DNA of 64,000 nucleotides, taken from positions 124,001 through 188,000 of the forward strand of contig NZ_JAHDTI010000011.1 in the NCBI RefSeq assembly GCF_018531495.1. The letters are read 5' to 3'. Source of the stretch: Nonomuraea sediminis. Its GTDB lineage: Bacteria > Actinomycetota > Actinomycetes > Streptosporangiales > Streptosporangiaceae. The translations under genes and the position numbers were made by a program. This document shows positions 36,565-45,326 of the stretch, in pieces. The first letter of the stretch is position 1. Every line of letters starts with the position of its first letter. A model generated the notes under the pieces. It had not been told where the DNA came from. It did not search any database and saw nothing but the letters and a program-made list of their open reading frames with translations.

Positions 36565-37712
36565 TTGAGCGAGTCCTGCAGGGTGAAGGCGCCGTTCTTG
36601 ACGACGAGGATCTGGAAGCCCCCGTTGGACAGCGTGTGCTCGGGCGTGAACTTCAGCGGCCCGGAGAACATCTGGAACCCGTCCATCGCCTCGAGCGCGG
36701 CGATGACCTTGGCGCCGTCGGTGCCGCCCGCGTTCTTGATCGCCTCCGCGGCCAGCCGTACGGCGTCGTAGGCCTGGTTGGAGTAGGGGCCGGGCGCGGC
36801 GTTGAACTTCTTCTTGTACGCCTCGATCCATCCCTGGGCGCCCTCGATGGTGTCGGGGGTCTGGGTCATCGTGGCGTAGACGCCCTCGGCGGCGTCGCCT
36901 CCGGCGATCTCGGCCAGCTTCGCCGAGACCGAACCGTCGCCGACGATGATCGAGCCCTTGTAGCCGGCCTGGCGGAGCTGGCGGATGATGAGCCCGCCCT
37001 CCTGGAAGTAGCCGGTCCAGTAGATGAAGTCGGGCTTCTTGGCCAGCACGTTGGTGATGTTGGCGCTGTAGTCGCTCTCCTTGGGCGTCACCGCCTCGAC
37101 GGTCACGGCCTGGGCGCCGAGCAGCGCCTGGGTGCGCAGCGCGATGTCCTTGGAGTAGCTGGTGTTGTCGTGCATCAGCGCGACCTTCGTGCCGCCCTGC
37201 TTGGCGATCCACTTCTGGGCCGCGGCCGCCTGCTGGGAGCCGGTCCCGTTGATCAGGAAGACGTGCTTGAGCTTCTGGTCGACCAGCTCCTGGGAGTTGG
37301 CCGCCGGGATGATCATCGGGATGTTCGACTTGCCGAAGATCGGCAGCGTGGGCAGGGTGGCGCCGGAGCAGTAGCCGCCCACCGAGACGTTCACGCCCTC
37401 GGTCACCAGCTTGTTGGCGCCGGCCGTGGCCGACTGCGCGTCACAGGCGTCGTCGGCGGTCTTCAGCTCCAGCTTGCGTCCGAGCACGCCGCCCTTGGCG
37501 TTGATCTCGTCGATCGCGAGCTGCGCCGCGTTACTCATATAGGGACCGATGGCGGCCTCGCTGCCCGACTGCGGGATCAGCATGCCGAGGACGATCGGGG
37601 CTTCCTTGTCGCCTCCCTTGTCACCGCCGCCGAGCAGACCCTGACCGCATCCGGTCGCCAGGACAGCAAGGACGGCGAGCGCCGCGAAAGACTTCAGAGG
37701 GATGGCACGCAT
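36561..37712 (-). CDS. Branched-chain-type ABC transporter substrate-binding lipoprotein
   Basis: 383 residues from ATG 37712 (GAGGAGCC upstream). Lipobox VLATGC with Cys22. Mature part is a LivJ/LivK-type type I binding protein: IVLGMLIPQSGSEAAIGPYM, RKLELKTADDACD, VGGYCSGATLPTLPIF. The family carries branched-chain amino acids but also aromatic acids, amides and urea. Closeness to the paa operon makes an aromatic substrate possible; this is inference. Confidence 0.92.
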   Translation of the reverse strand: MRAIPLKSFAALAVLAVLATGCGQGLLGGGDKGGDKEAPIVLGMLIPQSGSEAAIGPYMSNAAQLAIDEINAKGGVLGRKLELKTADDACDAQSATAGANKLVTEGVNVSVGGYCSGATLPTLPIFGKSNIPMIIPAANSQELVDQKLKHVFLINGTGSQQAAAAQKWIAKQGGTKVALMHDNTSYSKDIALRTQALLGAQAVTVEAVTPKESDYSANITNVLAKKPDFIYWTGYFQEGGLIIRQLRQAGYKGSIIVGDGSVSAKLAEIAGGDAAEGVYATMTQTPDTIEGAQGWIEAYKKKFNAAPGPYSNQAYDAVRLAAEAIKNAGGTDGAKVIAALEAMDGFQMFSGPLKFTPEHTLSNGGFQILVVKNGAFTLQDSLK

Positions 37713-37839
37713 GTGCGGCTCCTCGCTTGTAGTGAGGTGTGACATTGCACCAACGCTTCTGCGGAGCCGTCAAGAGGCGCAACAAGACCTTTATCTGCCC
37801 AGGGAGGTCCGAAGCTCCCGCAACGGCCTCATACGCTGC

Positions 37840-38412
37840 TCAGTCGAGGTGCGCACGGACCCGGGCCTTGTCGCCCTGCGGGCCGTGGATGTGCAGGATC
37901 TCGACGGGGCGGTCGCCGCTGGGGCCGAACCAGTGCGGCTGGGCCGTGTCGAACTCGGCAACCTCGCCGGGACGCAGCGTCAGCTCGCGCTCTCCGAGGA
38001 CGAGCAGCAGCTCGCCGGCCAGGACGAAGAGCCATTCGTAGCCGGTGTGGGCGACGAGCCTGCGCGGCTCGGGCGCGATCACCTGCTTGAAGACCTGCAG
38101 ACGTCCCGGGTACTGCGTCAGCGGCACGAGGGCGCTCCCGTTGCGGCGGTGCCGTTTCGGGGTCAGGTGAACCCGCGGGTCGCCGGTCGACGGGGCGGCG
38201 ATGAGCTGATCGAGCGCCACACGGTGTGCCCGCGCGAGCGGGATGAGCAGTTCGAGGGTCGGGCGTCTCTTGCCGGACTCGATCCGCGACAGGCCGCTCA
38301 CCGAGATGCCGGTCGCGGCCGACAGTGCCTCGAGGGTCATGCCGCGGTCGCGGCGCAGTGCGCGCAGCCGCGGCCCGATGGCGGCCAGCGTCTGCTCCAG
38401 TTCTGCGTCCAT
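37840..38412 (-). CDS. XRE family regulator with cupin sensor
   Basis: 190 residues from ATG 38412. HTH (LRALRRDRGMTLEALSAATG, then ISVSGLSRIESGKRRPTL) and cupin (HTGYEWLFVLAGELLLVLGE, RPGEVAEFDTAQPHWFG). Clear paralogue of the protein at 10725-11303 (same domain order, same GDPRVHL linker). Divergent from an MFS exporter, which it probably represses. The gap holds TTTTGC/TTCTTGC repeats at 38430-38448. Confidence 0.88.
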   Translation of the reverse strand: MDAELEQTLAAIGPRLRALRRDRGMTLEALSAATGISVSGLSRIESGKRRPTLELLIPLARAHRVALDQLIAAPSTGDPRVHLTPKRHRRNGSALVPLTQYPGRLQVFKQVIAPEPRRLVAHTGYEWLFVLAGELLLVLGERELTLRPGEVAEFDTAQPHWFGPSGDRPVEILHIHGPQGDKARVRAHLD

Positions 38413-38524
38413 ATCTACTAGTTTGCCCCGGTCTTTTGCGGTTCTTGCAAATTTCCTACCGGACCTGCTGTCCCAGGCCCGACATTGGGTGTCCGATTCC
38501 ACCTACATCTGTGAAGGAGTGACC

Positions 38525-39931
38525 ATGGGCGCGGAAAGGCGCTGGACGGTGCTGGCGATCTGCTGCCTGAGCCTGTTCCTGGTCGGACTGGACACCACCA
38601 TCGTGAACGTCGGCCTGCCGTCGATCGGCGCCGGCCTGCACGTCGGGACCCGCGGCCTGGAATGGACGGTCGACGCCTACACGATCGTGCTGGCCGGCCT
38701 GCTGATCTCGTCCGGCGCGCTGGCCGACCGCATCGGACGGCGACGCGTGTTCCGGATCGGGCTGGTCGTCTTCGCCGTCGCGTCCGTGGCGTGCGCGCTC
38801 GCGCCGAGCATCGGTGTGCTGGTCGCGGCCCGCGCGGTGCAGGGCGTCGGCGGGTCGATGCTCAGCCCGGTGGCGCTCGCGATCGTCGTCAACGTGATCA
38901 CCGAGCCGAAGGAGCGGGCGCGCGCGATCGGCGTGTGGGCGGCCGTCTTCGGCGTCAGCATGGCGGCGGGGCCCCTCGTGGGCGGCGCTCTCGTCTCGGC
39001 TCTCGGCTGGCGGTCGGTCTTCTGGATCAACGTGCCGGTCGTCGCCGTGGCGCTGGTGCTGACCGCGCTCTTCGTCCCCGAGTCCCGCGCGGAGCGGCCG
39101 CGCCGGCTCGACGGCCCGGGTCAGTCGCTGCTGATCGTCGTGGTCGGCTGCTCGGTCGCGGTGCTGATCGAGGGGCCGCATCTCGGGTGGGGCTCGCCCG
39201 CGGCTCTCACCGGCTACCTGGCCGTCGCCGTGGCCGCGGCCGCCTTCGGGTGGGTCGAGTCGCGTCGGGCCGAGCCGCTGGTGGATCCGCTGCTGTTCCG
39301 TCGGCCGCCCTTCGTCGCCGCCGTCGTCGGGGCGGTCGTGGTGTTCATCGCCCTCAGCGCGACCTTGCTGCTCAACACCCTCTACCTCCAGCATTCCCGG
39401 GGCATGAGCCCGGTGGCCGTGGGGGTCGTCACGCTCCCGATGGCCGTCGCGGCGACCGTGTGCGCGCCGCTTTCCGGGATCCTCGTCGGGCGGTTCGGAG
39501 CGCGGCCGCCGCTGATGCTCGCCGGGGGGTTCATCGCGGCCGGCGGGCTCTGCCTCGTGGGCATCGGGGATCAGACCGACGTCCGGTGGCTGGCGCTCGC
39601 CTACCTGCTCGTCGGCATCGGGTTCGGGTTCGCGAACGCGCCGATCACCAACACCGCGGTCAGCGGCCTGCCGCCCGCCCGCGCCGGCGTCGCCGCCGGG
39701 ATCACCTCCACGGCCCGCCAGCTCGGCTCGGCGCTCGGCATCGCCGTCGCGGGCAGCATCGTGGCCGACGTCTCGCCCGCGCGTCTCGCTGAGGCGTCAC
39801 GGCCCGGCTGGCTGCTCGTCGCCGGCTGCGGGCTGCTCGTCCTCCTCATGACCCCCGCCGCCGCCCGCCACCGGAAGCCACCCGTCCCCGAACCGGCCGT
39901 GCAGGACCCCCGCCCCGCCTCGACCGGCTGA
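38525..39931 (+). CDS. MFS drug exporter, DHA2 (EmrB/QacA) type
   Basis: 468 residues, fourteen hydrophobic segments. Motif C-like GVWAAVFGVSMAAGPLVGG, LGWRSVFWINVPV and loop GALADRIGRRRVF are typical of proton antiporters of the DHA2 group. ATG 38525 with GAAGGAGTGACC upstream. Likely exports a toxic compound sensed by the divergent XRE-cupin protein. Confidence 0.92.
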   Translation: MGAERRWTVLAICCLSLFLVGLDTTIVNVGLPSIGAGLHVGTRGLEWTVDAYTIVLAGLLISSGALADRIGRRRVFRIGLVVFAVASVACALAPSIGVLVAARAVQGVGGSMLSPVALAIVVNVITEPKERARAIGVWAAVFGVSMAAGPLVGGALVSALGWRSVFWINVPVVAVALVLTALFVPESRAERPRRLDGPGQSLLIVVVGCSVAVLIEGPHLGWGSPAALTGYLAVAVAAAAFGWVESRRAEPLVDPLLFRRPPFVAAVVGAVVVFIALSATLLLNTLYLQHSRGMSPVAVGVVTLPMAVAATVCAPLSGILVGRFGARPPLMLAGGFIAAGGLCLVGIGDQTDVRWLALAYLLVGIGFGFANAPITNTAVSGLPPARAGVAAGITSTARQLGSALGIAVAGSIVADVSPARLAEASRPGWLLVAGCGLLVLLMTPAAARHRKPPVPEPAVQDPRPASTG

Positions 39932-39947
39932 AGGCCGTTGTGATCGG

Positions 39948-40556
39948 TCAGGCGCGCAGGCCGTGGAAGGCGGTGCGGCAGACGGCGTCGGCCAGGGCGT
40001 CGGCGTCGATGTGGCGCGACGGGCGGTACCACTCGATCAGGGAGTTGACCATGCCGAACAGCAGCCGCGCCCCGAGGTCGGGATCCACCCCGGAGGCCAG
40101 GTCGCCCTCCTCCTGCGCCTGCCGCATGAGGTCGGCGATCAGGTGGTCGAACTCGCGCCGGCGGTTCAGCGCCCGCACCTCCACCTCGGTGTTGCCGCGG
40201 ACCCGCAGCAGCAGTGTGACGAACGGCAGCCGCTCGACCAGCACGTGCACGCTGCGGTCGACCAGCGACTCCAGCCGGTCGATCGCCCGCCCCGGCGAGG
40301 CCCGCGCCTCGTCGGCGGCCTCGAAGAGCCCGTCGAGCGCCCGGTCGACGGCCAGCCCGAGCAGCTCTTCCTTGCTGCCGACATGGTGGTAGATCGCCGA
40401 CTTGGTGATGCCGAGCCGCTTGGCCACCGCCTCCATGCTGGTGGCCTCATATCCGCGCTCGTTGAACACGGTCACGGCGACGGCCAGCAACGACTCGAGG
40501 TCGTAGCCGGGCCGCCCGCGCCTGACGAGCCGCTTCGCCGGGATAGCCGAAGACAC
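39948..40556 (-). CDS. TetR family regulator, PaaR-like
   Basis: 202 residues from GTG 40556; the start is uncertain (no RBS, GATACT eight bases upstream may be a -10 of a leaderless message). HTH at residues 25-65: VAVTVFNERGYEATSMEAVA, then LGITKSAIYHHVGSKEEL. The RRGRPGYDLESLLAVAV start resembles actinobacterial regulators of phenylacetate genes, and PaaR-like operators lie at 32.4-32.8 kb, so it is the best regulator candidate for the paa operon in the window. Confidence 0.8.
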   Translation of the reverse strand: MSSAIPAKRLVRRGRPGYDLESLLAVAVTVFNERGYEATSMEAVAKRLGITKSAIYHHVGSKEELLGLAVDRALDGLFEAADEARASPGRAIDRLESLVDRSVHVLVERLPFVTLLLRVRGNTEVEVRALNRRREFDHLIADLMRQAQEEGDLASGVDPDLGARLLFGMVNSLIEWYRPSRHIDADALADAVCRTAFHGLRA

Positions 40557-40593
40557 GCCATCGAGTATCCCAGCGCCGCAAACCACCCAAACG

Positions 40594-41262
40594 TCAGTCC
40601 GCCTCCGCGAAGGTGTGCTCCAGCGGCGGGAACATCGCGCGGGCGTCGTGACCGGCGAACCAGAGGCTGACCACGAACACCGAGGTGGCCTCCAGATACC
40701 TGGCCCGGTTCAGCCCGCCGGCGCGCACCGGGTGCAGGCCGAGGTCGGTGGCCAGCCCGGCGGTCAGGTCCAGCGCGACCGCGTCGTCGCCGCACAGCGG
40801 TACGGCCAGCCGCCGCCCCTCGAACAGGCGGACCTCCGAGGCCGCCCACACCTCCGCGGCGCACAGGTTGAACGCCTTCACCACGCGCGCCTCCGGCGCC
40901 AGCGCGGCCACCTTCTCCGCGACCGCCTCCTCCGACAGCACGAACGCCATCACCCCGCCCGGCGCCGCCTGGTCCGGCTGGAAGGCGTTGGTACAGTCGA
41001 TGACCGTCCGCCCGTCGAGCGCGCCGCCGCACGCCGCCAGGACGTCCGCCACCGCGGCCGCGGGAACGGCCAGCAGCACCGCCTCGCCGAACCCGGCCGC
41101 CTCGCGCAGCGTGCCCGCCCGGGCGCCCGCCCCGATGCTCCCGGCGGCCTTGCCCGCCCTGTCCTGATCCCGCGCGCCGACCAGCACCTCGTGCCCGGCC
41201 GTCGCCCAGCCGCCGCCGAGCGCCACCGCCATCGCTCCCGCACCGAGAATTCCCACACGCAT
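40594..41262 (-). CDS. NADPH-dependent F420 reductase-like / NAD(P)-binding reductase
   Basis: 222 residues; Rossmann start MRVGILGAGAMAVALGGGWA, NADP-binding VGARDQDRA, LLAVPAAAVADVL and VKAFNLCAAEVWA, the order of coenzyme F420-dependent NADP oxidoreductase family proteins. Actinomycetes use such enzymes for F420 or as putative dinucleotide-binding reductases. Divergent from an HxlR regulator. Confidence 0.8.
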   Translation of the reverse strand: MRVGILGAGAMAVALGGGWATAGHEVLVGARDQDRAGKAAGSIGAGARAGTLREAAGFGEAVLLAVPAAAVADVLAACGGALDGRTVIDCTNAFQPDQAAPGGVMAFVLSEEAVAEKVAALAPEARVVKAFNLCAAEVWAASEVRLFEGRRLAVPLCGDDAVALDLTAGLATDLGLHPVRAGGLNRARYLEATSVFVVSLWFAGHDARAMFPPLEHTFAEAD

Positions 41263-41384
41263 CGTCGACCCGACTCCTCATCTGGCTGAAATCGCGCGGG
41301 CTTGCCGCACCGCGCCTCGGGTCAGCACAGTAGGGAGGCCGAAAGGCACCTCCAGGTTCGCAACGGAACGGGAAGAATCGCCGC

Positions 41385-41753
41385 ATGCCCGCACAGACCG
41401 CCCCGGAGTTCACCCCGTACGGCGCGTTCGAGGCAGACTGCCCCGCGCGCCTGGCCACGGACCTGTTCGCGAGCAGCTGGCTTCCGGTGATCGTCTACAT
41501 GCTCCGCGACGGCCCGATGCGCCCCGGCGACCTGCGCAAACAGATCGGCGGGGTCAGCCAGAAGGTCCTCACCCAGACCCTGCGCCGCATGGAGCGGCTC
41601 ACGCTGGTCGAACGCCGCCGCTACGCCGAGGCGCCGCCCCGCGTCGAGTACGGGCTGACCCCCGCCGGGCGGGACCTGCTGGTCCCGATCTTCGCCCTCG
41701 CCGACTGGGCGGAACGCCACGGCCCCGCGGTGACCGCCGCCATGCTCGACTGA
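41385..41753 (+). CDS. HxlR family transcriptional regulator
   Basis: 122 residues; winged helix with CPARLATDLFASSWLPVIVY, MRPGDLRKQIGGVSQKVLTQ and TLRRMERLTLVERRRYAEAP followed by VEYGLTPAGRDLL. A conserved Cys20 may sense redox or electrophiles. Probably controls the divergent NAD(P) reductase. Confidence 0.9.
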   Translation: MPAQTAPEFTPYGAFEADCPARLATDLFASSWLPVIVYMLRDGPMRPGDLRKQIGGVSQKVLTQTLRRMERLTLVERRRYAEAPPRVEYGLTPAGRDLLVPIFALADWAERHGPAVTAAMLD

Positions 41754-41754
41754 C

Positions 41755-41786
41755 CCGCGGTACGGCCGGCGCCGGCCGTACCGCGG
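41755..41786. terminator. 32-bp perfect palindrome, bidirectional terminator
   Basis: The sequence from CCGCGGTACGGCCGGC (41755-41770) is followed by its exact reverse complement (41771-41786). It begins one base after the HxlR stop and lies 34 bases beyond the stop of the convergent WYL gene, which is the place for a two-way terminator. Confidence 0.75.
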
Positions 41787-41827
41787 CTCAAGGGCTCAAG
41801 GGCTCAAGGGCTCAAGGGCTCAAGGGC
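41785..41827 (+). repeat. 8-bp tandem repeat (GGGCTCAA)
   Basis: Four full GGGCTCAA units begin at 41792, preceded and followed by partial units. The array carries the stop codon of the WYL gene, so a change in copy number would move that stop (unit length 8 is not a multiple of three). Confidence 0.85.
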
Positions 41828-42761
41828 AGGAGTCCAGCAGGCGCTGCCCGAGGGCGCGCGCGGCGCGCTGGAGTTCGGGGCAGCCGACGATGCGGAACGG
41901 CGCGTGGATGGTGGCGAGCTGCTCGGCGTACCACGCCGGGTTGCTGGTGCTGCCGACGAGGCGGGTGGTTGTGGCGTCGACGGGTTCGAGCCGTCCCGCG
42001 GCTCTGGGCAGGCAGCGGGCCACGGTGTCGGCGGGCGCGTCGATGATGACCTCGACCTCGTACTCCCAGCCGACGGCCAGGTGGTCCTCGAGCTCGGCGA
42101 CGGCGTCCAGGCCGACGGGCGGGACGAAGGTGTCCTCCAGCGGCTCCACAGCGTGGACGCGGTCGATCCGGTAGGCCCGCCGCGCGTTCGAGGTGTGGGA
42201 GTGGCACAGCAGGTACCACCGGCCGTGGCGGACGACGACCGCCCACGGGTCGGCCTCGATGACGCGTTCCGTCCCCACCTCGGAGCGGTACTCCAGGCGC
42301 ACCCGCCGCTGGTCGGAGGAGGCCTGCACCAGGGCGGCGGCGGCCGCGGGGTCCGGGCGGGCGGCGGCGCGGTCGGGGGCGGGCGCGGTGGCCCGCCGTA
42401 CCGCTTCGGCCTGGGCGGCCACCTGCTCCGGCAGGGCCCGCACGATCTTGCCGAGCGCGCTGCCGACCGGGTCGGTGGGATCGCCCGCGTCGTGGTGGCC
42501 GTCGAGCACGGCCATCACCAGCCCGAGCGCCTCGGCGCCGCTGAACATCAGCGGCGGGAGCCGCAGGCCGCGGCCGAGCCGGTAGCCGCCGTACGGCCCG
42601 CGGGTGGCCTCGACCGGGATGCCGGCCTCGCGCAGGATGCCGACGTAGCGGCGGGCGGCCCGCTCGGTGACGCCGAGCTTGCCGGCGAGCCGGTCCGCGG
42701 TGATGCCGGGGACGGCCTGGATCACCTCCAGGGCGACGAGCGCCCTTGCCGTTGGACTCAT
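41820..42761 (-). CDS. WYL domain-containing HTH regulator
   Basis: 313 residues. N-terminal HTH_11 domain (ITADRLAGKLGVTERAARRY, GPYGGYRLGRGLRLPPLMFS), WYL domain near residues 145-210 (RVRLEYRSEVGTERVIEADP, then HGRWYLLCHSHTSNARRAYR) and a C-terminal WCX-like part. Such regulators bind nucleic-acid ligands or small molecules. The protein ends LLDSCP with the stop inside the tandem repeat. Confidence 0.88.
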   Translation of the reverse strand: MSPTARALVALEVIQAVPGITADRLAGKLGVTERAARRYVGILREAGIPVEATRGPYGGYRLGRGLRLPPLMFSGAEALGLVMAVLDGHHDAGDPTDPVGSALGKIVRALPEQVAAQAEAVRRATAPAPDRAAARPDPAAAAALVQASSDQRRVRLEYRSEVGTERVIEADPWAVVVRHGRWYLLCHSHTSNARRAYRIDRVHAVEPLEDTFVPPVGLDAVAELEDHLAVGWEYEVEVIIDAPADTVARCLPRAAGRLEPVDATTTRLVGSTSNPAWYAEQLATIHAPFRIVGCPELQRAARALGQRLLDSCP

Positions 42762-42836
42762 GCGTCCGCCAATCCGGAAGTGGTACGTCCGGAATGGACC
42801 CTATCGTGGCCCCGGGGGTGTCCCCGGGGCCACGGT

Positions 42837-43217
42837 TCACAGGGTGAGCAGCGCGCGGCCGGCGATGCTGGTGTCCCTGAGCGGTTTGAGCGCCAGCCGC
42901 AGGACGGCCAGCGCGTTGTCGTCACCCGCGATGCGGTTGGCGCTGAGCTCGCCGCAGGACAGGCATTCGTGGATGATCATCCACTCGCCGTCCGGCCGCA
43001 CGGACATGCCCAGTGCCTCCATCCGGCCGTGGCAGTCCGAGGCGCGGTCACCGGGAACGCGCCGGTCGACGTGCAGGCTGGTCAGGCAGTTCGGGCAGTG
43101 GTTGCGGTGCGCCGTGCCCGGCGCGTCCATGGACACCTGCAGCCGGCAGCCGACGCACCGGAAGTCGGTTGTCCGGTTGTCCTTGCGTTGCCTGCGTGGC
43201 TTGCTTCGACGTGGCAT
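42837..43217 (-). CDS. RNHCP domain protein, copy 2
   Basis: 126 residues from ATG 43217, with a basic start (MPRRSKPRRQRKDNRTTDFR). Zinc-ribbon pairs FRCVGC, HRNHCPNCL (the RNHCP motif), SDCHGRM and ECLSCGELSANRI give eight Cys/His ligand positions. Function unknown; the start overlaps the stop of copy 1 (TGATG). Confidence 0.88.
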   Translation of the reverse strand: MPRRSKPRRQRKDNRTTDFRCVGCRLQVSMDAPGTAHRNHCPNCLTSLHVDRRVPGDRASDCHGRMEALGMSVRPDGEWMIIHECLSCGELSANRIAGDDNALAVLRLALKPLRDTSIAGRALLTL

Positions 43218-43576
43218 CACAGCGCGCCGAACACTTCGAGCGGGAACGGCGGCTCGGCCAGCGGCCGTACCGCCATGCGCATGAGAATGAGCTGGTTGTC
43301 GTCCGAACAGACCGGGTTCGACGTGAGCTCGTCGCAGCGCACGCAGCGGTGGATGACCATCCAGTCGCCGGTGCGCAGCACCGCGATGGCGATTGGCGTC
43401 ATCCGGCCGTGGCACTCGCTCGGCCCGCCCTCGACGTGGTCGGTGACGTGCAGGGAGTGCAGGCACGACGGGCAGTGGTTACGCCTCGTGCCGTCGGCGG
43501 CGAAGCCGGACACGGTAAGACCGCACCGTACGCAGGTGAAGGTGCCGATCTTCAGGGTGTTGTTGGTGTTGGACAC
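43217..43576 (-). CDS. RNHCP domain protein, copy 1
   Basis: 119 residues with the same motif order: FTCVRCGL, RRNHCPSCLHSLH, SECHGRM, HRCVRCDELTSN. The two copies are tandem paralogues coupled by a one-base stop/start overlap. Cysteine spacing suggests two zinc ribbons per chain. Divergent from ResB with a 226-base gap. Confidence 0.88.
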   Translation of the reverse strand: MSNTNNTLKIGTFTCVRCGLTVSGFAADGTRRNHCPSCLHSLHVTDHVEGGPSECHGRMTPIAIAVLRTGDWMVIHRCVRCDELTSNPVCSDDNQLILMRMAVRPLAEPPFPLEVFGAL

Positions 43577-43767
43577 CCGGGTTGCTCCTTGCTGAGAAAT
43601 CCGTACATGACAGCAAGAGCAGGCCGAGCGACCTCGACGGTCAGGACCGAACGGTTACGCGGTACGGCGAGGCACGCTCGGCGCGGGCAGGAACATAAAA
43701 CACCCTCTCGACAAGTAGACGGACCCTCAGGCTAACCACCACCCAAGAGCGGATGCCACCCAATAAT

Positions 43768-43782
43768 CACCCCTTGAGGGTT
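43768..43782. promoter_or_regulatory. CsoR/CstR-like box upstream of resB
   Basis: CACCCCTTGAGGGTT, 12 of 15 bases identical to the box at 45269 upstream of the ABC operon. It ends 20 bases before the resB start. Confidence 0.45.
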
Positions 43783-43795
43783 CGTCGATACCTTT

Positions 43796-43818
43796 ATCTA
43801 CTATGGCATTTAGTAGAT
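43796..43818. promoter_or_regulatory. Inverted repeat over the resB start
   Basis: ATCTACT and AGTAGAT are perfect arms with a nine-base spacer that contains the ATG (43803). A partial copy, ATCTACT-N9-AGTA, is found at 48698-48717 before the Lgt paralogue. Confidence 0.35.
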
Positions 43819-45230
43819 GGTTCTGGCGCACGCTGACGTCCATGCGGACGGCGCTGGTGCTGCTGTTCCTGTTCGCGCTGGCGTCGGTGCCCGGCTCGCT
43901 GGTACCGCAACGGGGAGTTTCGGACCCGATGGTCGCCCAGCGGTTCGCCGCCGACCCGGAGCTCGCCAGGTGGCTGGACCGGCTGTGGTTGTTCGACGTG
44001 TTCAAGGCCCCCTGGTTCGCCGCCGTCTACCTGCTGCTTTTCGTGTCGCTGATCGGCTGCCTCGTCCCGCGCGCGCTGGCGCACGCCAAAGAGCTCAGGA
44101 GGAAACCGCCGCCGGCGCCGCGCAATCTCGGCAGGCTGCCCCACCACGCCGAGCTCGCGGCCGAGGCGGATCTGGCGGGAGCGGTGAAGCTCCTCAGGAG
44201 GCGGCGGTTCCGCGTGGTCGAGGGTCCCGGATGGCTGGCGGCCGAGAAGGGCCGCGCGGGGGAGACGGGCAACCTGATCTTCCACCTCTCGCTGGTCGGG
44301 CTGCTGATCGCCTTCGGACTCGGCGGCACGTACGGCTACCGCGGCAACGTGCTGCTGGTCGAGGGCAACCAGTTCGCCAACACCGTGTCCGGCTTCGACA
44401 GGTACATCCCGGGCACGCGGGTGGGCGGCCTTGAGCCCTTCACCATCACGCTCGACCGGTTCGAGGTCTCCTACATCGCCCAGGGCGACAAGAGGGGGCA
44501 GGCGACCGACTACGCTGCCAGGCTCAAGGTCACCGATCGGCCGGGCGCGGCGCCGCGGGACTTCACGCTCAAGGTCAACGAGCCGCTCGACGTCAACGGC
44601 ACGATGACCTACCTGCTGGGCAATGGCTACGCGCCGGTGTTCAAGGTGCTCGACGGCCGCGGCCAGGTGGCCTTCGACGGCCCGGTGCCGTGCCTGGTGG
44701 AGCAGTTGCGCACGTTCACCTCCGGCTGCGTGATCAAGGTGCCCGACGCCCGGCCCACGCAACTGGGCATCCTGGCCAGGTTCCTGCCCACCGAGCTGAA
44801 CGGTGTCTCCGTCTTTCCCGGCGCCGCCAACCCGGTGGTGCAGGTCTACGCCGCCTTCACCGGCGACCTGGGGATGGGTTCGGGCAGGCCGCAGTCGGTC
44901 TACCAGCTCACCGCCGACAGGCTGAAGCCGGTCCTGATGGGGTCCGTCCGGCCGCTCGCGCCGGGGGAGCGGCTCGCGCTGCCCGGCGGCGTGGGATCCG
45001 TCCAGTTCACCGGCCTGCGCAAGTGGATCACGCTGCAGATCGCCTACGACCCGTTCCGGCCGCTCGCGCTGGCCTCCGCGGTGGCCGCCACGCTCGGGCT
45101 CACGCTGTCGCTGACCGTACGGCGGCGCCGGATCTGGGTGCGTGGCGCCGAGGTGGGCGGCCTCACCCGTACCGGAGGAGCGAACTTTCCCGCGGAGTTC
45201 GCCGGAATCGTCAAGGAGCTGCACCCATGA
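43803..45230 (+). CDS. resB: ResB-like cytochrome c biogenesis protein
   Basis: 475 residues. Three N-terminal membrane segments (TALVLLFLFALASVPGSLVP with the ResB-typical LxPQR; WFAAVYLLLFVSLIGCLVPR; LIFHLSLVGLLIAFGLGG), a large extracellular domain, and one C-terminal segment (LALASAVAATLGLTLSLTV). ResB works with ResC/CcsA in haem delivery to apocytochrome c; here no resC, resA or ccdA is adjacent. No RBS; the start is probably leaderless and overlapped by an inverted repeat. Confidence 0.88.
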   Translation: MAFSRWFWRTLTSMRTALVLLFLFALASVPGSLVPQRGVSDPMVAQRFAADPELARWLDRLWLFDVFKAPWFAAVYLLLFVSLIGCLVPRALAHAKELRRKPPPAPRNLGRLPHHAELAAEADLAGAVKLLRRRRFRVVEGPGWLAAEKGRAGETGNLIFHLSLVGLLIAFGLGGTYGYRGNVLLVEGNQFANTVSGFDRYIPGTRVGGLEPFTITLDRFEVSYIAQGDKRGQATDYAARLKVTDRPGAAPRDFTLKVNEPLDVNGTMTYLLGNGYAPVFKVLDGRGQVAFDGPVPCLVEQLRTFTSGCVIKVPDARPTQLGILARFLPTELNGVSVFPGAANPVVQVYAAFTGDLGMGSGRPQSVYQLTADRLKPVLMGSVRPLAPGERLALPGGVGSVQFTGLRKWITLQIAYDPFRPLALASAVAATLGLTLSLTVRRRRIWVRGAEVGGLTRTGGANFPAEFAGIVKELHP

Positions 45231-45268
45231 TCGCGGCAGACATGCCTAAATAGGGCTTGCCCGAAAAT

Positions 45269-45283
45269 TACCCCTTGGGGGTA
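45269..45283. promoter_or_regulatory. CsoR/CstR-like box 1 of the ABC operon
   Basis: TACCCCTTGGGGGTA, a G/C-tract inverted repeat of the kind bound by CsoR-family copper or persulfide sensors. It abuts a TTGACG -35 candidate at 45285. Confidence 0.55.
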
Positions 45284-45326
45284 CTTGACGTAAACGTCCG
45301 CTGGAGAGACGGTTGGCCGAAGCAAG

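Noticed and set aside
38413..38424. ATCTACT near the XRE start as a third copy of the resB element
   Set aside because: The second arm is missing at the required distance.
41812..42840. 342-codon minus-strand frame overlapping the WYL gene
   Set aside because: Arg/Pro/Gly-rich alternative frame; the WYL motifs are all in the other frame.
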